A stretch of DNA of 64,000 nucleotides from Pseudomonas fluorescens NCIMB 11764 (GCF_000293885.2 NZ_CP010945.1:4918001-4982000), one strand, 5' to 3'. Counted from the first letter of the stretch, positions 37,994 through 48,746 are shown. The notes: generated by a model from the sequence alone, not told the origin. Numbers and translations: made by a program.

Positions 37994-40771
37994 ATGCCTA
38001 CTGGAATCTTCACCAACGCGCACACCGGCACACCGACCCTTCGGGTGTCGGAAGCGCGTGGGCTGGTGGTGCGGGACGTGCAGTTTCACCGGCGTGAGGT
38101 GGATGATCCGATTGATACGCGGGTAACCGAACAACGTTTCGATGCGGTTGGACGGTTGGTGGCCAGCCGGGATCCGTATCTGTTCGACCTGGCGAAGACT
38201 GATGAGACGACGCCGTTCAACCTGAGGCAGACCATGAGCCTGTCCGGCGTCGCGCTGGCGACCGACAGCGTGGACGCCGGATGGCGCGTTGGCCTGCAGG
38301 GTGAAGCCGGGCAGAGCCTGGAGAGATGGGACGGTCGCGGCAGCCACTCACTGACGCAATACGATGAACTGCTGCGCCCTACGGCCATCCGTGAACGGGG
38401 ACAGGACGTCGCCGAGCACACGCTGGAGCGTTTCACCTATGCCGATGCCAGTGCAGAGGCTGCCGCGCACAACCTGTGCGGCCTGCTGATTCGCCACGAC
38501 GACCCGGCGGGCACGGTTCGTGTGCATGACCAGAGTCTTGCCGGTGGCGTGCTGAGCCACACCCGGCACTTTTTACGCGACACCGAGGCGCCTGACTGGC
38601 CGCTGGAGGTTGCCGAGCGAGAGGCACTGCTCGAATCTGGCGACGGTGCGACGACATTGAATGCCTATTCCGCCAACAGTGAGCCGTGGAGCCAAACCGA
38701 CGCCTTGGGTAACCGCCAGGCGTTCACCTACACAATCGATGGCCAACTGAAAAACACCCGGCTGACCCTCGCCGGCGACAGTCAGACCGAAAAGCTGCTG
38801 GTCAGCGATCTCCGTTACAACGCCACCGGCCAGCTCGAAACGGAAACCGCCGGCAACGGCGTCATCACCCGCCGCCACTACGACGAGGCCAACGGCAGGC
38901 TGACGCAACTCAGCGCCCACAAAGCCGATGGCACGCCGCTGCAAGACCTGAACTATCTCTATGACCCGGTGGGCAATGTGCTGAGTATCGAAGATGCCGC
39001 GCAACCGATCCGCTACTTCAATAACCAACGCATTGAGCCGATCAAAGCGTATCAGTACGACACGCTCAATCAGTTGATCTACGCCACCGGTTGCGAGGCC
39101 CATACCGGACGCGGCGGCCCCGCCCTGCCTGATTTGCAGCCATTGCCCCCCGACCCCAGCCAGATTGCCAACTACACACAAACCTATCATTACGATGCTG
39201 GCGGCAATTTGCTGGATCTGGTGCATGTTGGCGCACAAGCCCATGGCCGCACCTTGACTCGATCCCGCTACAGCAACCGCTGTTTGCCCCAGCGCGACAA
39301 TCGGCCGCCGACCGAGGACGAGTTGGCCAACGGCTTCGATGCCAACGGCAATCTGCGAGAGCTGCAAGCCGGTCAGTCACTGACCTGGGATTTGCGTAAC
39401 CAGTTGCGTGAGGTACGCCCTGTCCTTCGCGAAGACGCCAAAGACGACTGCGAGTGCTACGTCTACGACGGCGGTGGCCAGCGGGTGCGCAAAGTGCATT
39501 CGAGCCGCATGGTTATCCGTGAAGCGCGCTACCTGCCTGGCCTGGAGATCCGCAGCCACAGCGGCACCGGTGAAACCCTCCACGTCATCACCGCCAGTGC
39601 CGGCAGCAACAGTGTGCAAGGACTGCATTGGGCGGCCAGACAACCGCAGGAAATCGCTCAAGACCAGTTGCGTTACAACCTCGGCGATCACCTGAAATCC
39701 AGCACACTTGAGTTGGACCAAGATGCCGACCTGATCAGTCAGGAATGGTATTACCCGTTCGGTGGCACGGCATATTGGGCAGGTCGAAACGCGACCGAGG
39801 TCAAATACAAAAGCGTGCGCTATTGCGGCAAGGAGTGCGATGCGACGGGACTTTATTACTACGGGTGTCGCTATTACGCGCCATGGTTACAGCGGTGGAT
39901 CAATCCAGATCCAGCAGGGTGTGTGGACGGAATGAACTTGTTTTCGTTGGTCGGCAATAGCCCCATTGTTTTTTTTGATGAGTCCGGACACATCCGAGAT
40001 GACTTCAATCCCCCACAATACTTGCAAAACTTTAAATTTTTACTTTACGAAGCCCCTGACCCGCCCATCATGTCTTTTCAAGAGGCTCGCAGAGTAATCC
40101 ATCAAATCGAAACCAGGCTCTTTAACTTTGAAAGTTTATCAAGCGCGGAACAGCGAGCGGAATTCAAACAACACGTCATCGATTTACATGAACAATTGAA
40201 CACCTTGCCACCGGCATTCATGCAAGATCGATGGGGCGCCCACTTTCTCGAGAGGTATCATTTTTTGTTATCTGCAGCCTCGAAATTTGAGCCACTTGAC
40301 CACACCCCTCGCCCAAAATACATCTATACCGAAAGAGACGGAAAAACCGATAGCCGAGGTCAAACTTACCGAAACGAGGGGCCTGCCAGCCCAGGTGAAT
40401 CACGCCGACCTGATTATGGAACAGCGAGCTCAGGCTTTGGTCGTTCGGGCACCGTTAATACCGCTCAGCACGTGCCTCTTGACCCCCTCCCATCTGGCAC
40501 TAGCAGCAGGATTTCAAACGGATATGAACTTTCCATCAATATCATTAATAATCAAAACATAAATACACTATTTCCTGATGCAGAAAGTGCCCTCGAGCGA
40601 TACAAACGCATTGCCGTGCTCATTCACCCGGACAAACTCTTTCATGAGAGAAGACCGGATGTTCGGCAAAGAGCCACGCAAGCGTTTCAAATACTGGGTC
40701 ACTGGAGGGACCTTCAGAACGGTCCCCCTCAATCAAACTCCCCTCCTCACCGCACTCAACCACATCACTAG
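37994..40771 (+). CDS. TccC-type Rhs toxin 3 with J-domain-like C-terminus
   Basis: The 925-residue TcC-like protein has a core (to about residue 665) nearly the same as that of Rhs 2. The normally invariant SGKERDATGLYYYG motif reads CGKECDATGLYYYGC, and the following PDPAGCVDGM adds another cysteine. The 260-residue tip starts with helical sequence (FKFLLYEAPDPPIMSFQEAR), then a Gly/Ser/Pro-rich linker. It ends with SALERYKRIAVLIHPDKLFH and RQRATQAFQILGHWRDL, which has the helix II - HPD - helix III pattern of a J-domain; HPDK is residues 878-881. A J-domain would recruit Hsp70. No immunity gene follows; intact glgB lies convergent 84 bp downstream. Confidence 0.9.
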   Translation: MPTGIFTNAHTGTPTLRVSEARGLVVRDVQFHRREVDDPIDTRVTEQRFDAVGRLVASRDPYLFDLAKTDETTPFNLRQTMSLSGVALATDSVDAGWRVGLQGEAGQSLERWDGRGSHSLTQYDELLRPTAIRERGQDVAEHTLERFTYADASAEAAAHNLCGLLIRHDDPAGTVRVHDQSLAGGVLSHTRHFLRDTEAPDWPLEVAEREALLESGDGATTLNAYSANSEPWSQTDALGNRQAFTYTIDGQLKNTRLTLAGDSQTEKLLVSDLRYNATGQLETETAGNGVITRRHYDEANGRLTQLSAHKADGTPLQDLNYLYDPVGNVLSIEDAAQPIRYFNNQRIEPIKAYQYDTLNQLIYATGCEAHTGRGGPALPDLQPLPPDPSQIANYTQTYHYDAGGNLLDLVHVGAQAHGRTLTRSRYSNRCLPQRDNRPPTEDELANGFDANGNLRELQAGQSLTWDLRNQLREVRPVLREDAKDDCECYVYDGGGQRVRKVHSSRMVIREARYLPGLEIRSHSGTGETLHVITASAGSNSVQGLHWAARQPQEIAQDQLRYNLGDHLKSSTLELDQDADLISQEWYYPFGGTAYWAGRNATEVKYKSVRYCGKECDATGLYYYGCRYYAPWLQRWINPDPAGCVDGMNLFSLVGNSPIVFFDESGHIRDDFNPPQYLQNFKFLLYEAPDPPIMSFQEARRVIHQIETRLFNFESLSSAEQRAEFKQHVIDLHEQLNTLPPAFMQDRWGAHFLERYHFLLSAASKFEPLDHTPRPKYIYTERDGKTDSRGQTYRNEGPASPGESRRPDYGTASSGFGRSGTVNTAQHVPLDPLPSGTSSRISNGYELSINIINNQNINTLFPDAESALERYKRIAVLIHPDKLFHERRPDVRQRATQAFQILGHWRDLQNGPPQSNSPPHRTQPHH

Positions 40772-40795
40772 TTCAAACGGTGCGTGAGAACAGCT

Positions 40796-40830
40796 AATGA
40801 ACAATGCCAAATGTGCAGCCATTGTTCATT
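40796..40830 (+). terminator. Candidate terminator hairpin between Rhs 3 and glgB
   Basis: AATGAACAATG (40796-40806) and CATTGTTCATT (40820-40830) form perfect 11-bp arms around a 13-base loop, between two convergent genes. The hairpin is A/T-rich and only short T runs follow, so it is a moderate candidate. Confidence 0.4.
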
Positions 40831-40855
40831 TCTGCTCCTGAAGAACGTCGCAGTC

Positions 40856-43087
40856 TCACCCCTCCGGCCGCAACATCAACACCGCCAACGGCGGCAGATT
40901 CAGCACCAGCGACAACGCCTGGCCATGGCTCGCCTCTTCCTCGGTAAACGCCCCGCCGCTGTTTCCGTAATTCGACCCGGCATACATCGCCGCATCACTG
41001 TTGATCACCTCAGTCCAGCGCCCGGCAAACGGTACGCCAATCCGATAGCCCTCACGCGGTACCGGCGTAAAGTTGGCCACCACTAACACCGGCCTGCCGT
41101 CCTTGCTCCAGCGCATAAACGCATAAACGCTGTTGATCGCATCATCGCCGATCAACCACTGGAACCCTTGTGGGGCGTCGTCCTGGTCGTGCAAGGCGGG
41201 TTCTTCGCGGTACAACCGGTTCAGGTCGCCGACGAGTTTCTGCACGCCTTTGTGTTCCGAATACTGCAGCAAGTACCAATCCAGCTGCTGATCGTGGTTC
41301 CACTCGCGCCACTGGCCAAATTCGCAGCCCATGAACAACAGTTTCTTGCCCGGATGTGCCCACATGAAGCTCAGGTAAGCCCGCAGGTTGGCGAATTTCT
41401 GCCAGCGGTCACCGGGCATTTTGTCTATCAGCGAGTGTTTGCCGTGAACCACTTCGTCGTGGGAGATCGGCAGGATGAAGCGTTCGGACCAGGCATACAC
41501 CAGGCCGAAACTCAGTTCGTTGTGGTGATGGGCGCGGTACACCGGATCTTGCTGGATGTAGTGCAGCGAATCGTGCATCCAGCCCATGTTCCATTTGTAG
41601 TCGAAACCCAGGCCACCCTGCTGCGTACTTTGGCTGACGCCAGGCCACGCAGTGGACTCTTCGGCGATCACCAACGCGCCGGGCGCTTCGAGGTTGACCA
41701 CATCGTTGAGGTGACGCAGGAAGTCGATCGCTTCAAGGTTTTCCCGACCGCCGTGACGGTTCGGCACCCACTCGCCGGCCTTGCGCGAGTAATCGCGGTA
41801 CAGCATCGACGCCACCGCATCGACGCGCAGGCCGTCGACGTGGAAATGCTTGAGCCAGTGCAGCCCAGAGGCCAGCATGTAGCCGTGTACTTCGGTGCGA
41901 CCGAGGTTGTAGATCAGCGTGTCCCAATCCTGGTGGAAGCCTTCCTGCGGGTTACCGTATTCGTACAGCGCGGTGCCGTCGAATTGCGCCAGGCCGTGAG
42001 TATCGGTCGGAAAATGCGCCGGGACCCAATCGAGAATGACGCCGATATCGGCCAGGTGGCAGGCGTTGACGAACGCTGCGAAATCATCCGGCGAACCGTA
42101 ACGGGCGCTCGGGGCAAACTGTGAGAGCAGTTGATAGCCCCATGAGCCGCCGAACGGATGTTCCATGATCGGCATCAGTTCAATGTGGGTGAACCCCAGT
42201 TCCTTGACGTACGGAATCAAGCGTTCGCCCAGCTCATGCCAGGTGTACTGGCGCGCCACTTCGCCCAGATCGTCCAGCTCGCACTGCCAGGAACCGGCGT
42301 GCAATTCGTAGATCGACAGCGGCGCGCTCGGTTTTGAACGCTCGACGCGAGCCTGCATCCACTCGTGATCCTGCCACTCGATGCTCAAGGGAGAGGCGAC
42401 TTTCGACGCAGTGTCCGGCGGCAGCGTGGTGGCCAGGGCCATCGGATCGGCCTTGAGCGGCAGAATGCCGTGGGTGCCGAGGATCTCGTATTTGTAAGCC
42501 TCGCCTGCCTGCAGGCGCGGGATGAACAGTTCCCAGACGCCGGTCGGGTGACGCAGGCGCATCGGGTGCCGACGGCCATCCCAGTTATTGAAGTCGCCGA
42601 CCACCGACACCCGTTTGGCGTTCGGAGCCCACACGGCGAAACGCACGCCGTCGACACCGTCGACGTTTTTCAGCTGCGCACCCAGGCAACTGCTCAAGTC
42701 ACGGTGATTGCCTTCAGCGAACAGGTACAAATCCATTTCACCGAGCAACGGACCGAAGCTGTAAGGGTCTTCGGAAACCTGTTCGCCGCCCGCCCAACGC
42801 GTGCGCAGCACATACGGCTGCGCCCGATCGAAATGCCCGACAAACAGCCCGGGCGTTTCGGTGGCCTCAAGGGCGCCGAGTTCCTCCCCGGAATCCTTGG
42901 CCAACACCTGTACGCTCAACGCGTCAGGCAGATAGGCCCGAATGAATTGCCCGCCAGCGCCATCGCCATGGGGGCCGAGAATTGCAAAGGGGTCTTGATG
43001 CTGGGCGCGTACCAGCGCGTCGATGTCCCGCGATCTGGGCAGTAACGCCTCTTTAGCGTGACCCTGTTCCTTGTTCGAGAAACTCAT
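40856..43087 (-). CDS. glgB: 1,4-alpha-glucan branching enzyme GlgB (GH13)
   Basis: The 743-residue enzyme introduces alpha-1,6 branches into alpha-glucan. It has an N-terminal domain ([19 protein letters not shown]), CBM48 ([20 protein letters not shown]) and a GH13 barrel with [20 protein letters not shown], nucleophile [18 protein letters not shown], acid/base [13 protein letters not shown] and [14 protein letters not shown]. It closes with the typical [14 protein letters not shown] region. It is last in the minus-strand operon glgE-treS-glgB, starting 2 bp after the treS stop. Part of its 3' end is duplicated upstream at 37583-37906. Confidence 0.96.
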   Translation of the reverse strand: MSFSNKEQGHAKEALLPRSRDIDALVRAQHQDPFAILGPHGDGAGGQFIRAYLPDALSVQVLAKDSGEELGALEATETPGLFVGHFDRAQPYVLRTRWAGGEQVSEDPYSFGPLLGEMDLYLFAEGNHRDLSSCLGAQLKNVDGVDGVRFAVWAPNAKRVSVVGDFNNWDGRRHPMRLRHPTGVWELFIPRLQAGEAYKYEILGTHGILPLKADPMALATTLPPDTASKVASPLSIEWQDHEWMQARVERSKPSAPLSIYELHAGSWQCELDDLGEVARQYTWHELGERLIPYVKELGFTHIELMPIMEHPFGGSWGYQLLSQFAPSARYGSPDDFAAFVNACHLADIGVILDWVPAHFPTDTHGLAQFDGTALYEYGNPQEGFHQDWDTLIYNLGRTEVHGYMLASGLHWLKHFHVDGLRVDAVASMLYRDYSRKAGEWVPNRHGGRENLEAIDFLRHLNDVVNLEAPGALVIAEESTAWPGVSQSTQQGGLGFDYKWNMGWMHDSLHYIQQDPVYRAHHHNELSFGLVYAWSERFILPISHDEVVHGKHSLIDKMPGDRWQKFANLRAYLSFMWAHPGKKLLFMGCEFGQWREWNHDQQLDWYLLQYSEHKGVQKLVGDLNRLYREEPALHDQDDAPQGFQWLIGDDAINSVYAFMRWSKDGRPVLVVANFTPVPREGYRIGVPFAGRWTEVINSDAAMYAGSNYGNSGGAFTEEEASHGQALSLVLNLPPLAVLMLRPEG

Positions 43088-43089
43088 GA

Positions 43090-46000
43090 CTACTCTCCAC
43101 CAAGATCGGAAAAGGGTTTAAGCCCACTCAATAATCCATATAAACCGTGCAATGGCACGGGCAACCAGGTGGGCCGATTTTCTGCTTCATAGGCCACCTC
43201 GTACGCCGCTTTTTCCAGACCGAACAACGCCAGCGCGGCGTCCTCGCCTTCCGGATCTTGCCACGCATGAGCAAGACTAGCTGCCGCCAGCCGATAAGCG
43301 TCGACAAATGCCTGTTTCGCTTCATTTAAATAGCGTTCCGATACCCGCAGCCGGGCTGCCCGGGCATCGGTGGTGTTATCGACGTTGTGCACGTTGATGG
43401 CCATAGCCGCCGCGTAGTCGAACGAGCGCAAGACGCCGCTGACATCCTTGTAGGGGCTGTGCTTGCCGCGCCTTTCGGCCAAGGGCCGCGCCGGTTCGCC
43501 TTCGAAGTCGATCAGGTAGGCATCGCCCTTGATCACCAACACTTGCCCCAGGTGCAAGTCGCCATGGACGCGAATCCGCAACCCCCCGGTCGCCTTTTTG
43601 CCCAGTTCCTGGACGTGGCTGAGGATGGCTTTTTTGTTGTCCAGTAAACGAGTGACCAGGGTTTTGTCCGCCGGGTTCAGTTCGTTTTGATGCTGCTTGA
43701 GCAACTTCAGCGCGTGTTCCAGTTGCGCGGCGACATCCTTGGCCGAAGCCAGGGCATCTTTTTGCGTGGTGACTTGCGGGGCGAAGTCCGGGTTGTCCGT
43801 GGGCGCTGCCAGCACCTGATGCATTTCCCCCAGACGCTGACCGAGCATCCCGGCGAAGTCGCGCAGTTCGCCGAGGGCGTTGTAATGCTGCTCCTGCTCG
43901 GACATGGCATCGGCGAGTTCGTCGCGCAATGCCCGTTCGAGGTTGTTCTGCGTCCATTCCCATGCATCGCCCTGATTGCTCAGATAGCCTTGGGCGATCA
44001 TCAGCAGGTTGTCTTCGCCCTTGGCATCGCGACGGACCACCGACCCCAGCAATGGAGAGATATTGGCGAAACCCGCATCGGTCAGGTACGCGCTCATTTC
44101 CAATTCCGGGTGAACGCCCGAGGCCACCTTGCGGATCAGCTTGAGCACCAGGCTGCTGCCGATCACCACCGAGCTGTTGGACTGCTCGGCCGACAGATAG
44201 CGCACTTCCGATTCAGCGCTCAGGCCCAGCTTCGCCAACTCGGCAGTCGGTTCGAAGCGAATCTCGCCGCCATCGGACGGCAGCACAGTGTTGTCCTGCA
44301 TGCCTTGCAGCACCGCACGGATGAAGTTTTCGAGGCTGAACGCATCCGTGATCAAGCCCACTTGCGGACCTCGTCGCACCCGAGACAGCGCCAGTTGCTG
44401 CGGCAACGCGGGGCCCACCTGATCATCCGCAATAAAGCCGAACGGCAATTGGTAACGGCTGGTCTGACCGCCGCTGGTGACTTCGATTTCACTCAGCAGC
44501 ACCGGATGCAACGCATCACCGAAGCGCACGCCATAGGCCAGGTTGACCTTGTCAATGGCCGCATCCTTGCCGGCGAACCAGCGCCGGTTTTGTAACCAGT
44601 TAGGCAGGATGCCCTGTTCCAGCGTGCCGCGAGACGGCGCTTCGAGCAGTTCTTCCATGCGCTTTTTCAGCACCAGGGTGGTGAAGTCCGGCAGGCTTTG
44701 CGCCGGTTCTACGTGCCAGCTAGGCATTTGATTCTCCGCTGCGAGTCCGAACCAGTAAAAACCGTAAGGCGCCAGGGTCAGGAGAAAATTCAACTGGCCG
44801 ATCGGCGGGAACGCGTTACCGCCCAGCATCTCGACCGGCACCATGCCGACGTAGGCCGACAGGTCCAGTTCTGCCGCTTGTGCACTGCGGGACACGTTAG
44901 CCACACACAGAATGATCTCGTGCTTGCCATCTGCCCCGGTGAATTCACGGGTGTAAGCCAGAATCCGTCGGTTGCTCGGCGACAGCATTTTCAGTGTGCC
45001 GCGTCCGAACGCCTTGGATTGCTTGCGCACGGCGAGCATGCGCCGGGTCCAGTTCAACAATGAATGCGGATCGCCCGCCTGGGTTTCGACGTTGACCGAC
45101 AGGTAACCGTATTGCGGGTCCATAATCGGTGGCAGCACCAGGCTGGCCGGATCGGCGCGGGAGAAGCCGCCGTTACGGTCGATCGACCATTGCATAGGCG
45201 TGCGCACGCCATCGCGGTCACCAAGGTAGATGTTGTCGCCCATGCCGATTTCATCACCGTAATACAGGGTCGGCGTGCCGGGCATCGACAGCAACAGACT
45301 GTTCAGCAGCTCCACACGGCGACGGTCGCGTTCCATCAACGGTGCCAGGCGCCGGCGAATCCCCAGGTTGATCCGCGCCCGACGGTCGGCCGCGTAGTAG
45401 TTCCACAGGTAGTCACGCTCCTTGTCGGTGACCATCTCCAGGGTCAGCTCATCGTGATTGCGCAGGAAAATGGCCCACTGGCAGTTGGCCGGGATCTCCG
45501 GGGTCTGGCGCAGAATGTCGGTGATCGGGAAGCGGTCTTCCTGGGCCAGCGCCATGTACATGCGCGGCATCAACGGGAAGTGGAAGGCCATGTGGCATTC
45601 GTCGCCGTTGAGGCCTTTTGTATCGGTGTCACCAAAGTACAGCTGCGTATCTTCCGGCCATTGGTTGGCTTCGGCGAGCAGCATGCGATCTGGGTAATTG
45701 GCGTCGATTTCGGCGCGTATCTGCTTGAGGACGTCGTGGGTCTCGGGCAGGTTTTCATTGTTGGTGCCGTCCCGTTCGATCAGGTACGGAATCGCATCCA
45801 GCCGCAAACCGTCGATGCCCATGTCGAGCCAGTAGCGCATCACCGACAACACGGCTTTCATGACTTGCGGGTTATCGAAATTCAGGTCCGGCTGGTGCGA
45901 ATAGAAACGGTGCCAGAAGTACTGGCCGGCGACCGGGTCCCAGGTCCAGTTGGACTTTTCGGTGTCGAGAAAGATGATGCGGGTGCCGTCATATTTTTGA

Positions 46001-46431
46001 TCGTCATCGGACCAGACGTAAAAGTCCCGCGCCGCCGAACCGGGTTTGGCTTTTCGCGCCCGCTGGAACCAGGCGTGCTGGTCCGAGGTGTGGTTGATGA
46101 CCAGTTCGGTGATGACCCGCAAGCCACGTTTGTGGGCTTCAGAAATAAAGCGCCTGGCGTCGGCCATGGTGCCGTAATCGGGATGCACGCCACGGTACTC
46201 GGCAATGTCGTAGCCATCGTCGCGCCGGGGCGACGGGTAGAACGGCAGGAGCCAGATGGTGTTGACGCCAAGGTCGGCGATGTAATCGAGTTTGGCGATG
46301 AGGCCGGGAAAGTCGCCGATCCCGTCATTGTTGGAGTCGAAAAAAGACTTAACGTGAACCTGGTAAATCACTGCGTCCTTGTACCAGAGCGGGTCCTTGA
46401 TAAAGGTGGCAGCCTTGGGTTTCTTCGCCAT
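43090..46431 (-). CDS. treS: Trehalose synthase TreS fused to maltokinase
   Basis: The 1113-residue bifunctional protein has two parts. Residues 1 to about 545 are a GH13 trehalose synthase ([37 protein letters not shown], nucleophile [16 protein letters not shown], acid/base [26 protein letters not shown]) that interconverts trehalose and maltose. The rest is a maltokinase with an N-terminal cap ([21 protein letters not shown]) and a kinase fold with the catalytic-loop [11 protein letters not shown] and metal-binding [16 protein letters not shown]. It makes maltose-1-phosphate for GlgE, so the fusion channels trehalose into polymer. glgE lies 203 bp upstream with a REPIN between. Confidence 0.96.
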   Translation of the reverse strand: MAKKPKAATFIKDPLWYKDAVIYQVHVKSFFDSNNDGIGDFPGLIAKLDYIADLGVNTIWLLPFYPSPRRDDGYDIAEYRGVHPDYGTMADARRFISEAHKRGLRVITELVINHTSDQHAWFQRARKAKPGSAARDFYVWSDDDQKYDGTRIIFLDTEKSNWTWDPVAGQYFWHRFYSHQPDLNFDNPQVMKAVLSVMRYWLDMGIDGLRLDAIPYLIERDGTNNENLPETHDVLKQIRAEIDANYPDRMLLAEANQWPEDTQLYFGDTDTKGLNGDECHMAFHFPLMPRMYMALAQEDRFPITDILRQTPEIPANCQWAIFLRNHDELTLEMVTDKERDYLWNYYAADRRARINLGIRRRLAPLMERDRRRVELLNSLLLSMPGTPTLYYGDEIGMGDNIYLGDRDGVRTPMQWSIDRNGGFSRADPASLVLPPIMDPQYGYLSVNVETQAGDPHSLLNWTRRMLAVRKQSKAFGRGTLKMLSPSNRRILAYTREFTGADGKHEIILCVANVSRSAQAAELDLSAYVGMVPVEMLGGNAFPPIGQLNFLLTLAPYGFYWFGLAAENQMPSWHVEPAQSLPDFTTLVLKKRMEELLEAPSRGTLEQGILPNWLQNRRWFAGKDAAIDKVNLAYGVRFGDALHPVLLSEIEVTSGGQTSRYQLPFGFIADDQVGPALPQQLALSRVRRGPQVGLITDAFSLENFIRAVLQGMQDNTVLPSDGGEIRFEPTAELAKLGLSAESEVRYLSAEQSNSSVVIGSSLVLKLIRKVASGVHPELEMSAYLTDAGFANISPLLGSVVRRDAKGEDNLLMIAQGYLSNQGDAWEWTQNNLERALRDELADAMSEQEQHYNALGELRDFAGMLGQRLGEMHQVLAAPTDNPDFAPQVTTQKDALASAKDVAAQLEHALKLLKQHQNELNPADKTLVTRLLDNKKAILSHVQELGKKATGGLRIRVHGDLHLGQVLVIKGDAYLIDFEGEPARPLAERRGKHSPYKDVSGVLRSFDYAAAMAINVHNVDNTTDARAARLRVSERYLNEAKQAFVDAYRLAAASLAHAWQDPEGEDAALALFGLEKAAYEVAYEAENRPTWLPVPLHGLYGLLSGLKPFSDLGGE

Positions 46432-46498
46432 TTGAAACTCCTGTTGAATTCAATAAAGCCCCCGCTGAAGCACACGGGCTGCAGAAGAAGGCTCTTTT

Positions 46499-46615
46499 GT
46501 GGCGAGGGCGCGTGCTCCCGCTGGGCTGCGAAGCGGCCCCTGCTTTCGTTCTGACAAACCGCATCCACAGGACTTACGACTGCTTCGCAGCCGAGCAGGA
46601 GCAAGCTCCCTCGCC
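46499..46615. repeat. REPIN inside the glgE-treS intergenic region
   Basis: tggcgagggcgcgtgctccc and the inverted gaggagcaagctccctcgcc family ends enclose about 75 bp, with inner arms ctgcgaagcggc and actgcttcgcag. It is the same family as the repeats at 49016, 51681 and 59962. It lies within the presumed glgE-treS-glgB transcript. Confidence 0.75.
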
Positions 46616-46634
46616 AGAAGAGCGGGCAGCCTGT

Positions 46635-48629
46635 CTAGACAGTGATCCGCCAGATGCCGAACGGTTGATGCGCCGGGTCGATCCGCATGAATTGGTACTT
46701 GCCGTGCCACGTCCAGCGATGGCCGCTCATCAAGTCCTCGCCCTGAGTACTGGCGTCGTCGGGCAACCCCATTTCCCACAGCGGTAACTCGAAATTCGCT
46801 TCCTGAACGTTATGCGGATCGAGGCTGACCGCGACCAGAATGAAGTTGCTGCCATCCTCGCTGCGTTTGCCGAAATACAGGATGTTGTCGTTCCAGGCGT
46901 TGTAGACCTTCAGGCCCAGATGCGTGTGCAACGCAGGGTTCTGCCGGCGAATGCGGTTGAGCTGCGCGATCTCGGCAATGATGTTGCCCGGCGCGTTGAA
47001 GTCCCTGGGGCGGATTTCGTACTTCTCGGAGTTGAAGTATTCCTCCTTCCCAGGCACGGGTGCGGCTTCACAAAGCTCGAAACCTGAATACATGCCCCAC
47101 AGCCCGGAGCCCATGGTTGCCAGGGCCGCACGGATCAGAAAGCCGGCGCGTCCGGACTCGTGCAGAAACGCCGGGTTGATGTCCGGTGTATTGACGAAGA
47201 AATTCGGCCGGTAGCATTCGCGCCACGGCGACTCGTTCAACTCGGTGAAGTACGTCGACAGTTCGTACTTGGTGTTGCGCCAGGTGAAGTAGGTGTAGCT
47301 CTGCGAATAACCGACCTTGCCCAGGCGCGCCATCATCGCCGGCGTGGTGAAGGCTTCGGCGAGGAAGATCACTTCCGGGTACAGCGCCCGCACATCGGCG
47401 ATCAGCCACTGCCAGAACGGCAGCGGTTTAGTGTGCGGGTTGTCGACGCGAAAGATCTTCACGCCCTCCTCGACCCAGCCGACCACGATGTCGCGCAATT
47501 CGACCCAGAGGCTGGGGATCGCGTCAGCGGCATAGAAGTCGACGTTGACGATATCCTGATATTTCTTCGGCGGGTTCTCGGCGTATTTGATCGTGCCGTC
47601 CGGGCGCCAGTTGAACCAGCCGGGATGCTGTTTGAGCCACGGATGATCCTGGGAACACTGAATGGCGAAGTCGAGTGCGATTTCCAGGCCATGGTCGGCT
47701 GCTGCGGCTACCAACCGACGGAAGTCTTCGCGGGTGCCCAGTTCCGAGTGAATCGCCTCATGCCCGCCCTCTTCACTGCCGATGGCATACGGGCTGCCTG
47801 GATCGTCGGGGCCGGCGGTGAGGGAGTTGTTCGGGCCTTTGCGGTAGCTGCGTCCGATCGGGTGGATCGGCGGAAAGTACAGCACATCAAACCCCATGTC
47901 CTGAATCATCGGCAGCCGCGAATGCACGTCGTTAAATGTGCCATGACGGGCCGGATCGTCGGTGATCGAGCGCGGAAACAACTCATACCAACTGGCGAAC
48001 TGGGCGATCTCACGTTCGACGTCCAGCGGATACTCGGGGCTGAAGCTCAAATAGGCGCGGTGATCGGCCTGAGACATCAGGTCGGCGCTGCGCTGGTGCA
48101 GAAACAGCGCCACCTGCTCGATTTCGAGCAACCCGGCCAGTTCATGGTGCAGCGCTGCCAGCTCTTCACTCAGTTGGCCTTCGGAGCGTTCGGCTGCCTG
48201 TTGAACCAGGGTGCGACCTTCCTGCAGCTCAAGACTGACGGGCACACGGGCCGAGTGCTTCTTCTCCAGCTCATAGCAGAAGCTGGCGAACTGATCGATC
48301 CAGGCCTCGATGCAGAACACATAACGGCCCTGACGCGAGACGCGGAATTGGCCTTGATACCCGTTATTGCCCAGCTCACCCATGACTTCGCTTTGCCAGG
48401 CGTCATCATCGGCAGCGCGCCAGCGAACCCGCACGGCCAGTTTGTCGTGCCCGTCGGCGAAGACTTTACTCGTGACCACCACGTCTTGCCCGATCACGGC
48501 TTTAGCGGCGAATTGCCCGCCATCCAGGGTCGGCATGGTGTTTTCAATGGCGATGCGCGGCAGCAACAAGGCCTGCGACAACGGCATATGAGGGTTGTAG
48601 TTCAGCTCTGTCGGTTTTTCTGCAGTCAT
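46635..48629 (-). CDS. glgE: Maltose-1-phosphate maltosyltransferase GlgE (GH13_3)
   Basis: The 664-residue enzyme extends alpha-1,4-glucan using maltose-1-phosphate made by TreS-Mak. It has an N-terminal beta domain (LPRIAIENTMPTLDGGQFAA), then the GlgE barrel: DVLYFPPIHPIGRSYRKGPN, LEIALDFAIQCSQDHPW, nucleophile KIFRVDNPHTKPLPFWQW, acid/base VIFLAEAFTTPAMMARLG and YFTWRNTKYELSTYF. The start at 48629 is preceded by AAGGAGAG at good spacing; the frame is open to 48713, but that stretch overlaps the predicted promoter. First gene of the minus-strand operon. Confidence 0.96.
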   Translation of the reverse strand: MTAEKPTELNYNPHMPLSQALLLPRIAIENTMPTLDGGQFAAKAVIGQDVVVTSKVFADGHDKLAVRVRWRAADDDAWQSEVMGELGNNGYQGQFRVSRQGRYVFCIEAWIDQFASFCYELEKKHSARVPVSLELQEGRTLVQQAAERSEGQLSEELAALHHELAGLLEIEQVALFLHQRSADLMSQADHRAYLSFSPEYPLDVEREIAQFASWYELFPRSITDDPARHGTFNDVHSRLPMIQDMGFDVLYFPPIHPIGRSYRKGPNNSLTAGPDDPGSPYAIGSEEGGHEAIHSELGTREDFRRLVAAAADHGLEIALDFAIQCSQDHPWLKQHPGWFNWRPDGTIKYAENPPKKYQDIVNVDFYAADAIPSLWVELRDIVVGWVEEGVKIFRVDNPHTKPLPFWQWLIADVRALYPEVIFLAEAFTTPAMMARLGKVGYSQSYTYFTWRNTKYELSTYFTELNESPWRECYRPNFFVNTPDINPAFLHESGRAGFLIRAALATMGSGLWGMYSGFELCEAAPVPGKEEYFNSEKYEIRPRDFNAPGNIIAEIAQLNRIRRQNPALHTHLGLKVYNAWNDNILYFGKRSEDGSNFILVAVSLDPHNVQEANFELPLWEMGLPDDASTQGEDLMSGHRWTWHGKYQFMRIDPAHQPFGIWRITV

Positions 48630-48719
48630 CGAGCATCTCTCCTTTACGCCCCATGGACGCTCTTGTACCTGATCGTCGTTCGCGCAAGGCCAGCGGCCCC
48701 GGAATGAACTCACTTAGGT

Positions 48720-48746
48720 TCCGAGCGACAGGCTTCGGTAAAGTTC
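48720..48746 (-). promoter_or_regulatory. AlgU (RpoE-type) promoter candidate for glgE
   Basis: On the minus strand GAACTT (48746-48741) is followed after exactly 16 bp by TCGGA (48724-48720). This is one mismatch from the AlgU consensus GAACTT-N16/17-TCTGA. It lies about 85 bp upstream of the glgE ATG. An envelope- or osmotic-stress promoter fits the desiccation and osmoprotective role of the trehalose/glucan pathway. Confidence 0.5.
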
